A DNA stretch of 64,000 nt from Hoplostethus atlanticus (Eukaryota > Chordata > Actinopteri > Trachichthyiformes > Trachichthyidae): NCBI GenBank assembly GCA_034670405.1, contig JAXDDX010000034.1:496001-560000 (forward strand). Reading direction: 5' to 3'. A program made the position numbers and the translations under genes. Within the stretch, counting starts at the first letter, position 1. The number at the start of each line of letters is the position of its first letter. This document shows positions 8,753-32,386 of the stretch, one piece after another. The notes under the pieces are model-generated. The model did no database searches. It saw nothing but the letters and a program-made list of their open reading frames with translations, and had not been told where the DNA came from.

Positions 8753-11518
8753 CTGGACTGGACAAGGCTGTTGGCAGAGGAATGAGGAGTGCGAACAGGT
8801 GCTGTTGGCTGGAGTACAGGGACTTCAGTTTAACTAGAGGCATGAAGGGTCTTTGCACACTCCTTAAGTGTTCTTGAGACACTGGACAGTGTCATTAAAT
8901 ATCATGAAGTCAGTTGATTACACATTATGAGGTTCCAAATGGTTTGTATCATAGTGGCAAGGTTGGATAAGTGATACCCCTATCAGATTGCCATATGTTG
9001 GCAAACTGAACAAACGTTTTCAAGAAGTGGATTTGTGAGGACAAAAAAGCAAATTCTCAGATGTTAGGTATCCAGATTCAGCGCTTGCTATATGATTATA
9101 CTGTGGCGTCCCTCTTTACTGATGGATTGCCCGACTCCGAGAACAAGGAGAGCTCTTCTTTTTGTAGGTTGAACATGGCTCCTTCTCTCTCCCAGCCTCG
9201 CTCTGGCCTTTGACAGGCACAGCAGGTGGCCTCCATGGCATGAATGGATTCGGAAGGAAGTTCCTCTTCCCCCAGCCCCCTCTACTTACTGTGATTGGCA
9301 GAGATGGCAGGCTGCCCTGAAGATAAGACTGTACTGCGCCACAGAGAGTGTGCCAGAGCAATTACTGAGTTACACTTCAGTAATGGGTTGCAGCCCTTGG
9401 TACCATCTCATCTCTGTGATTTTGTCCAGCTAAACAAATCTGTCAACTTAGCTTTAAATCTTAGCTGTGTCGGATACACCTTGTGCATCATGAGCGGCCT
9501 AGTTGCAGACTCCACGTCTTGCCATTTGTCCAAACCATGTCCAAACCTGTTATACACTATAATGCAAACTCTAGACAGTGAATAGTGAATCCCCTCCACT
9601 CCTGTCATTGCTGAATGCAGAGGACCTGAAAGAGTGTACTGCATCAAAGTTTTGTCCTGAGTGTCTGCAAACATTACGCAATGCAGTCGCTCAAAGGTTG
9701 TAAGGCCTCTCCCAAAGTTGCACCTTATCTGATTAACCAGGGTGGGAATGAGAGTAAAGATCTCATGTCATGCTTGTTCTTGTTGAGCGCATCACAGAAA
9801 CATCATGGCTACCAAAGACATCCGATCTATACTAACCTTTATGTATCAGAAGTACACTGAGGCATCCTTGAGAGCAGTTACCCAGGGATTCGTCCTATTA
9901 AAAACCTTGTCATAACTCACCGCTAGGCCAATATGAAAGCTATATATAGGTATAATCTGACGTCAGTAGGAGGATTAATCAGTACAGTTGTGAAAATGGC
10001 CCTTGGTTTACCCCTGGCTAACAGTTTGGCCTATTAACAAGTAGTGGTAGGATTGTTTCCTGCTTTCTTTTCTCTGTTGTTTGCTTCCACGCCAGCTACT
10101 GCAAAAGCTTCTCTCCTCCAGCTCGCCGCCATTGTGTCATGAGGCGCAGTGGGAAGCAGTAACCCACCTCCCCTTAATCTGACAGGGCATCACTGGCAGT
10201 CTGGCACATAGCCTCACATGTCCTTGAATGAGATCTGGCTCCAGTGTTTGTTTGAACACGACCAGTGCTTTGTGACTGCTTTGTACAGTATGCCAGAGAG
10301 TAAAGATGATCACACATGAATTCACCCCTCGCATCTCTCAACACAGCTCAGCCATCTAATGCAGCTTTTTTCATATAGCATATACATACAGTATTGATAG
10401 TGTCCAGTGCTTCATTGGATTATTTTCCTCGGTGTTTGTCTGAAGAAAGCAAAATAGTAGCTTGGTGAACTATAATACATGCTATTCTATTTATTTTAAA
10501 TTTATCATTTTTACTTATTTCAAGGAGGTTTGAAAATAATCAGTTTTGTTTTTTCAAAAGCATCATGTTGCTCCATTTACTGCTACTCAACAGCTCTTTG
10601 AGTGGTAGGTTTTAACAAATGACAATAAGAGAAAGTTAGGAAGTTTTATCTGAATGAAATGCGTGACTCACATCTGTGTCTGATGCTGTGTGTGTCTTTC
10701 TCTGCACACTGTTTCATTCTGTTCCCGTGGAACCACCAAAATAATGGCACATTTCTCACTGCTGATCTCATTGTCTGTATAACACAGCCTCAAGTGGGAA
10801 TAATTTGATTTACTGTGAAGTCACTTTGAGCTGTCATTAGTTATGGTAAATTTGTCACCCAAGATAAACCATTGGTGGTGATTATATTCCTCATACTGCC
10901 GCAGGTTTTCCTACCCTGGATGATGGAAACTCCCAACATGTCAGCAGGGCTAGGTTGTTTCCACTCTCTTCTTTGGCGTACAGAGACTTTTTTGGATCCT
11001 ATATCAAAATAAAGGGCAGGAGATACCAATATATCCACCGACAGTAGCCTCAAAAGACCAGAATGCAATACAGCGACAAGACATATTGCATTTTGAGTAA
11101 GAGGGGCAACTCTCACTTTTTCTTGAATGGAAAACCTCTCGTTCTTTTGTCACTATTGCTATTTCTATTGCTCTCTCGACACTCACAGATAACCCACAGC
11201 TGAATGCAACAAGCTCATGCCCGTTCTCTGGGGGTTGTCGAAAGACGTTCTGGGCAATGAATGTAGCAAATCACTAACTGAAGTAGAAGTAGATGAGGCA
11301 GGTTGAGAGAAAGTGGATACACCAAAAAAGCAAATTGCAACACTTTATCTCAAAATAACCTGGAATTTGTTGAACATCATAAATTGATGTTATCTAACAG
11401 TGTAAGAGGATCTGAGGGTAGAATATTCCTTTAATGGAGTATGTCACTAAAACAGCCAGGGGTGGGGGTCGGTACCCACTGAGGCCTCCCATGCTATAAA
11501 TGTGTGTACTCGTTATAC

Positions 11519-11557
11519 TGTAAGGTGCTTTGGATAAAAGTGTCCACCAAACAGCAT
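11519..11557 (+). repeat. Degenerate teleost repeat tail
   Basis: TGTAAGGTGCTTTGGATAAA, then AGTGTCCACCAAA. A mutated copy of the tail seen intact at 5970-6050. It ends directly beside the MITE-like repeat. Confidence 0.6.
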
Positions 11558-11567
11558 AGGCTATATC

Positions 11568-11760
11568 AGTGGTGTCTAGTGTGCTAGGGCCAAGAGTCTG
11601 CAGGTTTCCATCCAAAGACTACACAAGCTGATTCCACTGATTAGCTCACCTTCAACCATAGAAGAGCAAACTAATCAATGACATCACCTGGTGTAGTCTT
11701 TGGTTGGAAGGAAAACCCTGCATACTTTCAGCCCTCCATGGCACATGACTGGACACCATT
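11568..11760. mobile_element. MITE-like palindromic repeat
   Basis: The ends are imperfect inverted repeats: AGTGGTGTCTAGT on the left, and ACTGGACACCATT on the right. The interior holds a second inverted pair around TGATTCCACTGATTAG and CTAATCAATGACATCACC. A related copy lies at 34791-34975. No transposase is encoded, so the superfamily is not assigned. Confidence 0.6.
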
Positions 11761-14700
11761 ACATGTACAACGATTTTATGCAATTTGCTGCCATGACTGA
11801 CTTTTGGACGTTCAGGTCAGCTGTGGTTGTAAGTCTGGTCTGAGACAGGACCACACCAGATGCTGTCTGTAGAGGCATCTGGTTGAGTTGAATATGAGAG
11901 TCGCCCGTTTGATTGATCATTGAGCCATTCAGCGCCACCATTGTAAGGTCAGGATCACCATTTGGCTACTGCTGTCAGTCAGGGTGACTGGTGTGACCCT
12001 CATTAGCATCTGAGGAGTGTTAGCATGTGTAAGGGATTCTATAGGTCAGGGAATTGAGTGTGCTGTGCTCTGTGGGGGAGCACCACAAGGCACTGTATTC
12101 AGCACTTTCCATTTGTCCATAACAAAAGATACATGGGGCTGACAAAAGTAAGAGTCAAGATTAAACCAAAAGCCTGTTTTTGTTGTACTAAACAATGAAA
12201 GATGAGCTTTTCTCTTTTTCTGAGAGGGCATTTCTCTTTTGGGTGGTTTAAAAGTTGGGCACCGCATTTGTTATTAATCTCTTTCCCATCTAGAGAATTG
12301 AGATTGTAAGAGAGACTGGAGAAGATTTGGTCAGAAATGTAAATCAATGTAGTGGTTCTTCTGAGAAAGAGCTTGAGGGGTTCTGGGCCAGCTGCATACC
12401 ATAGCGGCTACAGACAAAATGTCAGCCCCAGCCCCTGAGGAATCTCCTTTTGTTTGCTCCTTGGTTCACTTTAAAGGACCATTCCAGGGTGATTGGATTT
12501 CTTCTCTCATTGTCTTTTACCTTTTCCATCAATATAATGTTATTTCCGACTGTTTTTTACATTCGTACACTACAAATAACAGTCAGTTTTGCCGTACCAC
12601 TCAGGCTTAGTCAGTCCCATTCAGTTCCAAACAGCATCTAAAACGACTTCCGAGACATTGGTCTCGGTAAAGCCGTTACAGTGAATGAGAAGCCAACAGT
12701 CACATTTTGCAGAGTTGCGTCAGACCGCTAATATCAGGCTATAAACTTTTACATTTGGAAAGAAGTTCTGTTCACTGTTTCATAATGATGCCACATTCGG
12801 GATCACCACGAGAGCCAAGACAAGACAGTGGGCATCTTCCTGTTTCTGCTTGCAAACACGAGAACAGATACCGGGAGCTTCTGCTTTTTCCTCTTCCAAA
12901 TAAAAACCAATAGCTAGCATTCTCTGCTGAAGCTACATTTTACACAATTGTGGCTTTAATTTGCTGCTTTCCTCTTTACTGGGAGTAACTCATAATACAG
13001 TGCTTCCCATACATAGGCTCATCTGTGGCACGCGGCCACAAAATAAAAAGTTGGTCAATGTATAGAAATTGATCTAAATGGCTCTCTAACGCATCACGTT
13101 ATGTTCTGTGTCACACCAGAAACTAATCTCACTCAGCTGTTGCTTGTAAATGCACTGCACCACAAGCCTTTTATCCTCATCCGCTTGTGTATTTTTTCTC
13201 CAATATTAAACTTTCAACAAGTCACGTAATCATACATCACAGAAGAGATTTTTTCCAGTGCAATGAACGATTGTTTCCTCAGTTGAGCACTGAAAAGTAT
13301 TTTACAAGGAAAAGGCCTCAAGAGGAGGAAGAAAGCCAAAGGCACTCTGAGATTAAACCTAACAGGAAAAGGGAATGCATTGAAATAAAGTGTTTAAGCC
13401 ATGACAATGTTCTGAGTTAAGGGAAACACTGTAATATTTAGACAGCATTTGTTTGAAAAAAATATTGCATTGCATCATGCACATATTGCACGATGTGATA
13501 AAAGCACTGGAAAATGATCTCAGTGATGTAAAACATAGGTAATGCAGGAATTCAGCAAGAATCTCCGATGATGCTGGAATGGTCCTTTTTAAAGAATGTG
13601 TAGCAACATGACATATTGTGTATTAAAAAAGGCCTAGCTATTGCCTTCCATCAATGGTGCCATTGTTGTGTTAATAAACCATTATTTTAATGTAATACCC
13701 CAAGATAGGTTTTGTATTTCACTCCAGGCCATCTCTTGTACTCGGTGCCAAAGAGAGAGGGTTCTCAAATGAAACTTGTGGGCGATGAACCAATTTGACA
13801 TGCCGGATCATGTGCCACCCCTGTGGGCTCGCTCAGGCTTGTGATCTATTCATGGCCATTTTAGAAACGAATCCTCCGGGATCATGACGTGTGTGTAGGA
13901 ATGGTGCCATCCATTAAACAAGTGTGTTTTAAGATATTAGCTTGAATATATTCATTATGCAGCATCCAGCCTAAAAAACATAAAATACCTTTTGGTGTCC
14001 TTCATCAAAGGAATCTCCTCAACAGTAAATGAGACTGCTTCACATGCCTCAGCCAATCCACACAGGAAGAATGATGTTCTCAAACTAGGGCAGACATTTA
14101 GATCAAGGTCTCCAGGTAACATTATATAGACTTAACCTAAAGGGACCACTGGACTACACAGGTACTGCTATGCTTCTTCATTATGGTTCAAATGGCTAAC
14201 ATTTTGATACACATCTTTAGTGTATGCACCTTGATAAATAACAGTATCTGTGTGCTCCAGTGTTTTCTTTGACTTCTAGATACCTTGATCAACATTAAGT
14301 GAAAGTGTTTTGATCATCTAGGTGCTTATCACGGTTACCATCTTCATAGCCAGGATTATTTGCTCTCAAATACTCACAGCAGAGGATTTGAACCATGGAT
14401 ACCCTCCCCAGACTGCACTGACACTCATTCACTCATTCACTTACCCTCCTTTCAGGTCAGTGAGGCATTAGTTAGCTTTAGCATTAGCTTCAGTGTCAGC
14501 ACTAAGTGGCTCCTAAGCCTATTTTGCAGTGGTGTTGGTGTTTGGACTGTGGAGTCATTGACATGCAGGTCAGGACAGGGTCAAAGGTGGTGGTCAGGTT
14601 TATGTTGGCTTCTGTTCTGATGTTAACGGCTTCCACATTGCAATATGGACATGCTGGCTCATTCATTGACAGAGGTTGTGTACTTAAAAGACCTGAATCA

Positions 14701-15080
14701 TCCCAGATAGGTGGAGTTTGCCACGTGTGGCAACAGAATAAGTGAAACAGAACAGAGAAAGTTTAGATGGCTACAGGACAGTATTAAAAAGTCTGTACTT
14801 TCCTGTGGTTAACTTACCTGATGCTATCAGAGTTGCCATGGTAAACCCATCTATCTGGTATTCCTTTTCATTTAAAACCAATGCCACAGATTGTTGTGTG
14901 TACACAGACTTGTTTAAGTGGGAATAGAACGTACTGCTGGGTTCATTGTGGTAGTTGGAATGGAGCCTATCCATCCATGATACCCATGAGTACACACTGT
15001 GACAGGGCTGCTATTGTTCGCCAATAATTCACACATTTGCAGAGGGCCATCAGTCTGCGACTCACTTTCTCACATTTCAA

Positions 15081-15450
15081 CTCACCATGCTATCTCCTTC
15101 CTACCTCCTTTCACCACGCTATCTCCTTCCTACCTCCTTTCACCGTGCTGTCTCCTTCCTACCTCCTTTCACCGTGCTATCTCCTTCCTACCTCCTTTCA
15201 CCATGCTATCTCCTTCCTACCTCCTTTCACCACGCTATCTCCTTCCTACCTCCTTTCTCCTTCCTACCTCCTTTCACCATGCTATCTCCTTCCTACCTCC
15301 TTTCTCCTTCCTACCTCCTTTCACCATGCTGTCTCCTTCCTACCTCCTTTCACCATGCTATCTCCTCCTACCTCCTTTCACCGTGCTATCTCCTTCCTAC
15401 CTCCTTTCACCATGCTGTCTCCTTCCTACCTCCTTTTACCATGCTATCTC
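15081..15450 (+). repeat. 29 bp minisatellite
   Basis: About 12-13 head-to-tail units of 29 bp built on CTATCTCCTTCCTACCTCCT plus TTCACCATG. Variants read CACG, CGTG or CATG at one site, and a few units are shortened. The pyrimidine-rich strand is plus. Because 29 is not a multiple of 3, each frame cycles through all phases, which produces three overlapping open frames that are artefacts. Confidence 0.95.
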
Positions 15451-16269
15451 CTTCTCTTTAAGATTCGGTACAATCATTTTCATTCAGTCCGGAAAACATT
15501 CCTATGGATTTCAAACATTATAAGAGTCATTCTTATCAGTTTCTGATGGTTCATCTAATTGGTTGTACCTGCTTTCGCTAAGCTCTGCCAATTCTGGCCC
15601 CGTTTTCATGCTTAGCACCACCCATGCATCTGACATTCACAGTACAATTGTTGCTAAAGTAAATTCCTTTTTTCCTCTGCTGTGGAAATCGTGAAATATT
15701 TTAAAAGCCATATGATCCATGCTACACAGAAAGGGTGATCAACACAGAGGTCCCTTCTGCTTTACTCACACACACACACACAGACAGACCAGGTCACTCG
15801 CCGTCTGCCCATCTCATCATCTTAACTTAACTTATGTAGGGCAACACCTTGTTGGTAATGTGTTTGCCTTCTACATGTTTCACACAAGGTGCTTGACCAC
15901 TTCACACCACACTCTCACATCCATGTTAGTCTGCCCCTTTAGCTGTGTGGAGGAAGGGCTGTTCTAGTCTTGAACCACGCCCATTTCCCGGTGATTGGAC
16001 AAATGTTTGTTATATATTGAAGACTACTCATGAATTCTGAGGAAAAAAGGTGTGAACACTTCAACTGAGCAAACAGTGACAGTGACTTTAATGGGAAGCA
16101 TGACTCTCTTACTCCATTTGTACTCTTTCATTCATCTCCCTCCATTCTTCTCTCTCTGCCCCTCATCCTCTCTCTCCTCTCTCCATTTCCACTGCCTCAG
16201 CATTTGCTTTTCAGTCAATATTGTTTGTGCATGACAGCAAGTCAATACACCATCTCAAATAAGTAGACA

Positions 16270-17127
16270 CAACAACAGAGGACGTACTCACCACTGGGGA
16301 TTAATGGGAATACTGTGGAGAGGGTGAGCAGGTATAAATACCTGGGAGTCAACATCACCGAAGATCTGACATGGTCCACACACACTGACACTCTGGTGAG
16401 AAAGGCGAGGCAGCGCCTTTACCACCTCAGGCAGCTGAGGAAATTCAAAGTCTCCCGGAGGATCCTTCAGTCCTTCTACTCTGGAGCTGTAGAGAGCATC
16501 CTGACAGGAAGCATCACTGCCTGGTTTGGCAACAGCTCCGCTCAGGACAGGAAGGCTCTGCAGAGAGTAGTGCGTTCGGCTGAGCGCACTATTGGAACTA
16601 CACTCCCCACCCTGCAGGACTTATACACCAGGAGGTGCAGAACCAGAGCCTGCAGGATCATGAAGGATCCTCACCACCCCAACAATGGACTGTTTCAGCT
16701 GCTGCGGTCAGGCAAGCGCCTCCGTAGTCACGCTGCCAAAACAGAGAGACTGAGACGGAGTTTCTTTCCTCAGGCCATCAGGACTGTGAACTCCGACCTC
16801 ACCAGGGCCCCCACCAAGACACACACACTGCCCCTCTTATGCACACACACACACACACACTTAGGTAAAGACTACACATAATTTATAATTTATAATTTAT
16901 ATTATACATACAATTTTCCCTTTTTTTACTATATTTTTTTATAAAGTGCTCTTATTGTAAATATTGTGTTGTTTTTTTATATAGAGCTCTTAAAAACTGT
17001 TTATTGTAAATAGTGTGAACCTGTTATTTTGCACATTTCTGCTGAGCATTGCCACTTTGCATTTCACTACACACCTCGTGTGTGTATGTGACAATTAAAC
17101 TTCTTGAATCTTGAATCTTGAATCTAG
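16270..17127 (+). mobile_element. 5'-truncated L2-type LINE, reverse-transcriptase C-terminal region
   Basis: An open frame at 16315-16881 encodes the end of a fish L2-like reverse transcriptase. Readable motifs are YKYLGVNITEDLTW, RILQSFYSGAVESILTG, TAWFGNSSAQDRKALQ and RRSFFPQAIRTVN. It lacks the endonuclease and catalytic RT motifs, so it is a 5'-truncated, non-autonomous copy. The element ends with a tandem TTGAATC tail at about 17101-17127. A CA microsatellite sits inside near 16840-16860. The long intact frame suggests a fairly recent insertion. Confidence 0.85.
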
Positions 17128-17682
17128 ATCCACAAGTCGATCGCTGACCCTCATGAGGTTTAATTGTAGTGCTGCTCTTCACAGGGCGAGTCACTCTTAA
17201 TACAGACCAAGTGAACACTCCACTTTCATTTTCTCCACCATGGGCTTTAGTTTCAGGTCCAATTTTGAAACGTACAGTCAAATCAATATGCCAAATAGAA
17301 TTCATAGAGCTGTAAAATCGAAAGAGGTTTGTTTATTCATAGGATGTTTTATTGTTTTTGTTGAGGAAATTGCTGCATTTCTTGATTGTATTTGTTGAAC
17401 AGTTGCTCATCAAATATGATCTACAATGCAATGAAACCTTTATATCTTTATATCAATGAGACAGAATTGTCATTGGAACAATATTGATACATTGGTGTGA
17501 CTGGGAGCTGATACCACCGCACCTCTCAGTCTGTCACGTCTCAATAAGGAGGCAGTGAAACTGTCGTAACATTTTACAACGCCAGGATCTGAGTCATCAG
17601 AAATGGATTGTTCTCGGAGTTGTTCAGAGTTCATCTGTCATGCACTTGGCAGCTTGTTCTCTCTTGCGTACACTTGGATGGA

Positions 17683-17685
<3 letters not shown>

Positions 17686-17725
<40 letters not shown>

Positions 17726-17873
17726 GCATGTGTGCACGTACATACACACAAGGTCTGTCCTCTTGTTCATTTGGTTCCTGCAGGGTGTTGTTCTCTGAAG
17801 GTGGGACATCTGTTACTCCCAGGCGGCACATTCTTCTGATCACTGTCACACACACACACACACACACACACAC
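17686..17873 (+). repeat. Two (CA)n arrays
   Basis: CA runs at 17686-17721 and 17847-17873 with unrelated sequence between. Both create spurious CV- or TH-rich open frames. Confidence 0.95.
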
Positions 17874-18636
17874 TTCAACAAAGAGGCTAAGAGTGAATGA
17901 GTGAACACAGCAGGCCCTATAGATGACCCTAACTGGACCATTACCTCACTGGAGGATAATTTCTCATCTTTTGGTCTTTGTGAAGTCCTGGAAGTCCAAC
18001 AGCACACACACAGGTGACAGGTATCAGATAACAGTGAGCTCTGAGGTGGAGCACATGCCACCATCTCCATCTCTGGAACACTGAAGGGCTTGTTACTCTT
18101 CTCAAATCTGTGTCAGGGATAGCTAGCTCGATCATGGGGGGCGGGGGCGTGGTTGAAATGGCCATAGGCCGTAATAGGATCTGTAATAGTTTCTGGCATG
18201 GCTGGGCTAGCAGGCTTTTGTTGGGAGCTGAAGTCATGTGAGGTCAGTGTTGGCTCGCATTCTTTGTTTTCTGGATGGGAGAGTTGTTAAGACCCGAAAA
18301 AAAGGCTTCAGGCAACGCTCCGTATCGTGGTTGTTTCTATGGTCTCCTACTGTAGCACTAGTTCAGCCCCCATGACAAAGCATGGACTTGAGCCTCGCTT
18401 CTGTTACTTATTTATACAACAATACATTTCATATTTCCTTTGTAGTAACTGAATCACTTTGGTTGATTGCATTGGTGCAGAGACATTGGCAACTTATTGA
18501 CAGCACATGCACAACCTCATATGTCGTGCAGAGTCAATCTAGTCAACACATCACATACATTGAACCAAACTAACACAATGTCTTCAGTTTTTGAATTAGC
18601 CAGTCAGCTAACGCTCCTTTCCCCCTCTTCCCCCAG

Positions 18637-30081
<11,445 letters not shown>

Positions 30082-31985
30082 TGTGGGGGATTTGAATTCG
30101 CAAACTCTGGCGTCACACTGAGAAACATCAGCGGAGACCAAACGGGAAACCCCCCCCCCCCACCCTGCTGAATCTGCAGAGAACGAGGTTTTAGTGCTAG
30201 CATGCTACAAACACTAGTGCCCAACCACACTGGTATGTCTGCATCCCCCCTCAATGCAAGGGGAAGGTGTTATGGTTGCAGCAGATGTTTGTTATCATTT
30301 GTGTACCTGTGGAACTATTTGGGGAAGAACAGATTGGTACTGGTACACTAAGCTCTGAGATCCCTTTTAATCCGAATAATCCATACGGACCGGCCAGAAC
30401 ACTGTGATCAAAACAAGAGGGAGGTTCTCAGAGCACTGAATTTCAAACCAGTGGCTCATTTGCAATTGCACAGGTTTTCACTTTTGTTTCAAATGATAAA
30501 TCCCACACTCTTCCTCCCCTATTTTTCCTTTTGTTTTACAAGTTGTTTACAGCTTGTTTAGCCAAGTCTTTGATATTTTGGAGTCAAGATCTTTTGTATG
30601 TACATGAGTTTGGTTTGTCTTGTTTAGGTTGATAAGTATGTTTTTAAGTGACCAACAACTGTGGTTGAATTGTCAAGTATGTGCTGTGACTGTAGACCGT
30701 GGCTGGAGAGGGCTAAGGTGAAGAATGAGCAAATGAATAGGATGTTCTGTAGAATGTATTGAGAGTTAAAGCAACAGCAGATGTGTGTGCAGAGAAATGT
30801 ATTTTTAGCAGGCATGATCAGTTCGGTGAAAAAAGAAATATTGGAAGTGATTTGTATGTTTTTTCTTAATGAGGTGACTTGAATGGCAAATCATGTGGGT
30901 TTATTATCCTTTTTTATTTTTCATATTAAATGGGGATTTAACTTGTGAACTTGAAATCATGAGAGGTATTTTGATAATTTCGGAGGGCAAAACCTTTTTT
31001 CTGTAACATTTTATAAATGTTTTTAAACAGCTGATTGCCGTTCTCTCTGTTTGGTGCAGAAATGGAGAGTTTCCCCCATTTCCTGCAGTTTTCAGCTGTG
31101 AGAGTTCAAGTGATAAGAGTTCATCTGTAGCATTTTGTCTTTTATTTGGTACAGAACTCTTAATGAAAGGTGTCTCTTCATTTCTACCACATATTAACAT
31201 TGCACACATCCACTTAGTGTAACTTTGCAGTAGGCAATTTAACAGCAGTCGTTCATGCAACATCAAATTTTCCTTTTGCAATAGCTGCAAAAGATGAGTG
31301 TTTGTGTTCATTACATCATTTCTCAGAAGGCCTACATGCAACAGTAGCATACATTGTTATTCTCCTTGTCAGTCAAATCCTACCAACTCATGAGTCTTTA
31401 GCACTAAGTTTAGCTGTAAGAGTCTGCTGGAGAGAGTTTGATCTAAAGGCCAACAATAAATACATCTTTCACAATGTAGATCTATGCAAAGCCATCCTAT
31501 GACAAGGTATGATCAAATGCTTTTTGCTAGTGCAGTGCCCTTCCCTATGTTTTTCCCAATGTCTGAGATGATGTATAATTTCTGGAGCAAGGCAGTAAAT
31601 AACTAGAACCATACAAAACAAACACCTTGCACAGTCTGTTGTTTGGTCAGGGCTTTAGCATTTTTATGGAGATGGCTATAAGAATAACATTTAAAAGAAA
31701 AACAGGTCTTAGAGGTACTTTAATCCATTGTCTGTCCATGAGTTTGTAATGGGGATTTGAGAAGATGTCAGCCCCTTCATGTCGTTGTCATTCGATAAGC
31801 CTAAGGATTGGACAAAGATGTGAAAATCTTTTACGTTTCTTTGTGTGCTTTCCTCACAAGGATCTAATATGTGATCGTTCCAAAAGGTGAGACTTGGAAC
31901 TAGCAGGGAGGAGGATAATGAAATTATTGATAATTAAACTAATGATTTTGTACAGTAAAAAATAAAAGTTTTACTCAAAGTGTTC
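30082..31985 (+). other. yes1: yes1 3' UTR
   Basis: About 1.9 kb with no open frame of note, ending at AATAAA 31961-31966. A GT-rich stretch follows at 31990-32015, as expected downstream of a cleavage site. A second AATAAA lies at 32045-32050. Confidence 0.7.
31961..31966 (+). terminator. Candidate poly(A) signal of yes1
   Basis: AATAAA on the plus strand, followed within 50 bp by GT-rich sequence. An alternative AATAAA at 32045 would extend the transcript towards clul1. Confidence 0.6.
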
Positions 31986-32054
31986 CCTTAGTGGTCTGTT
32001 TCTTGGAGATGTTACTCACGGGGTGGTATTGCCTTATAGAAATTAATAAAGCCA

Positions 32055-32349
32055 AATATTTTTTAAGAAACTTTATTGTGTCATCACATCCTGTTGTTGC
32101 TGATGATGCTGATTCAATGAAAAATTTCATTTTTTATTGAATCAAGCTTTCATGCGTTTGACGCATTTTAATATATACATAATTTCACAACATACAAGTA
32201 AAAATGCTGAATTTTACCTTTAATAAATGGCAAAGATTAACACTGGTTCTTTCATATATACATTTCAACAAGAGCCAATAATATACCTAGAACACAGGAA
32301 CACATACTCTAGCTCTGTTCACTATAAGGACAGTTGATGGAAACTGCAC
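32055..32349 (-). other. clul1: clul1 3' UTR
   Basis: AT-rich, about 290 nt. AATAAA on the minus strand occurs at 32138-32133 and 32077-32072. The second is the more likely final signal. Confidence 0.6.
32072..32077 (-). terminator. Candidate poly(A) signal of clul1
   Basis: AATAAA on the minus strand, about 105 bp from the yes1 signal on the opposite strand. An upstream alternative lies at 32138-32133. Confidence 0.55.
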
Positions 32350-32386
32350 TCAGGGAAGGGGACCCTCAGCAGTTTCCTCCTCATGC
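32350..32386 (-). CDS. clul1: clul1 last coding exon
   Basis: The acceptor tgcttacag lies before GCATGAGG. It encodes only RHEEETAEGPLP before the stop TGA at 32352-32350. The exon continues as the 3' UTR to about 32060. Confidence 0.85.

Larger units (their letters stand above)
8024..18636 (+). other. Putative yes1 first intron and upstream sequence
   Basis: About 10.6 kb with no recognisable gene. It holds GT and CA microsatellites, a MITE-like repeat (11568-11760), a 29 bp minisatellite (15081-15450), an L2 LINE 3' end (16270-17127) and CA arrays (17686-17873). The rest is ordinary AT-rich sequence with only short chance open frames. Confidence 0.6.

Noticed and set aside
8399-8877. His-Thr or Cys-Val repeat open frames
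   Set aside because: They are readings of CA and TG microsatellites.
15081-15450. Regular 29 bp repeats resembling a CRISPR array
   Set aside because: Units are head to tail with no unique spacers, in a vertebrate intron. It is a minisatellite.
14999-15546. Three overlapping open frames of 124-174 codons rich in LLSPSYLLSP
   Set aside because: They are translations of the 29 bp repeat in different phases, with no start context or homology.
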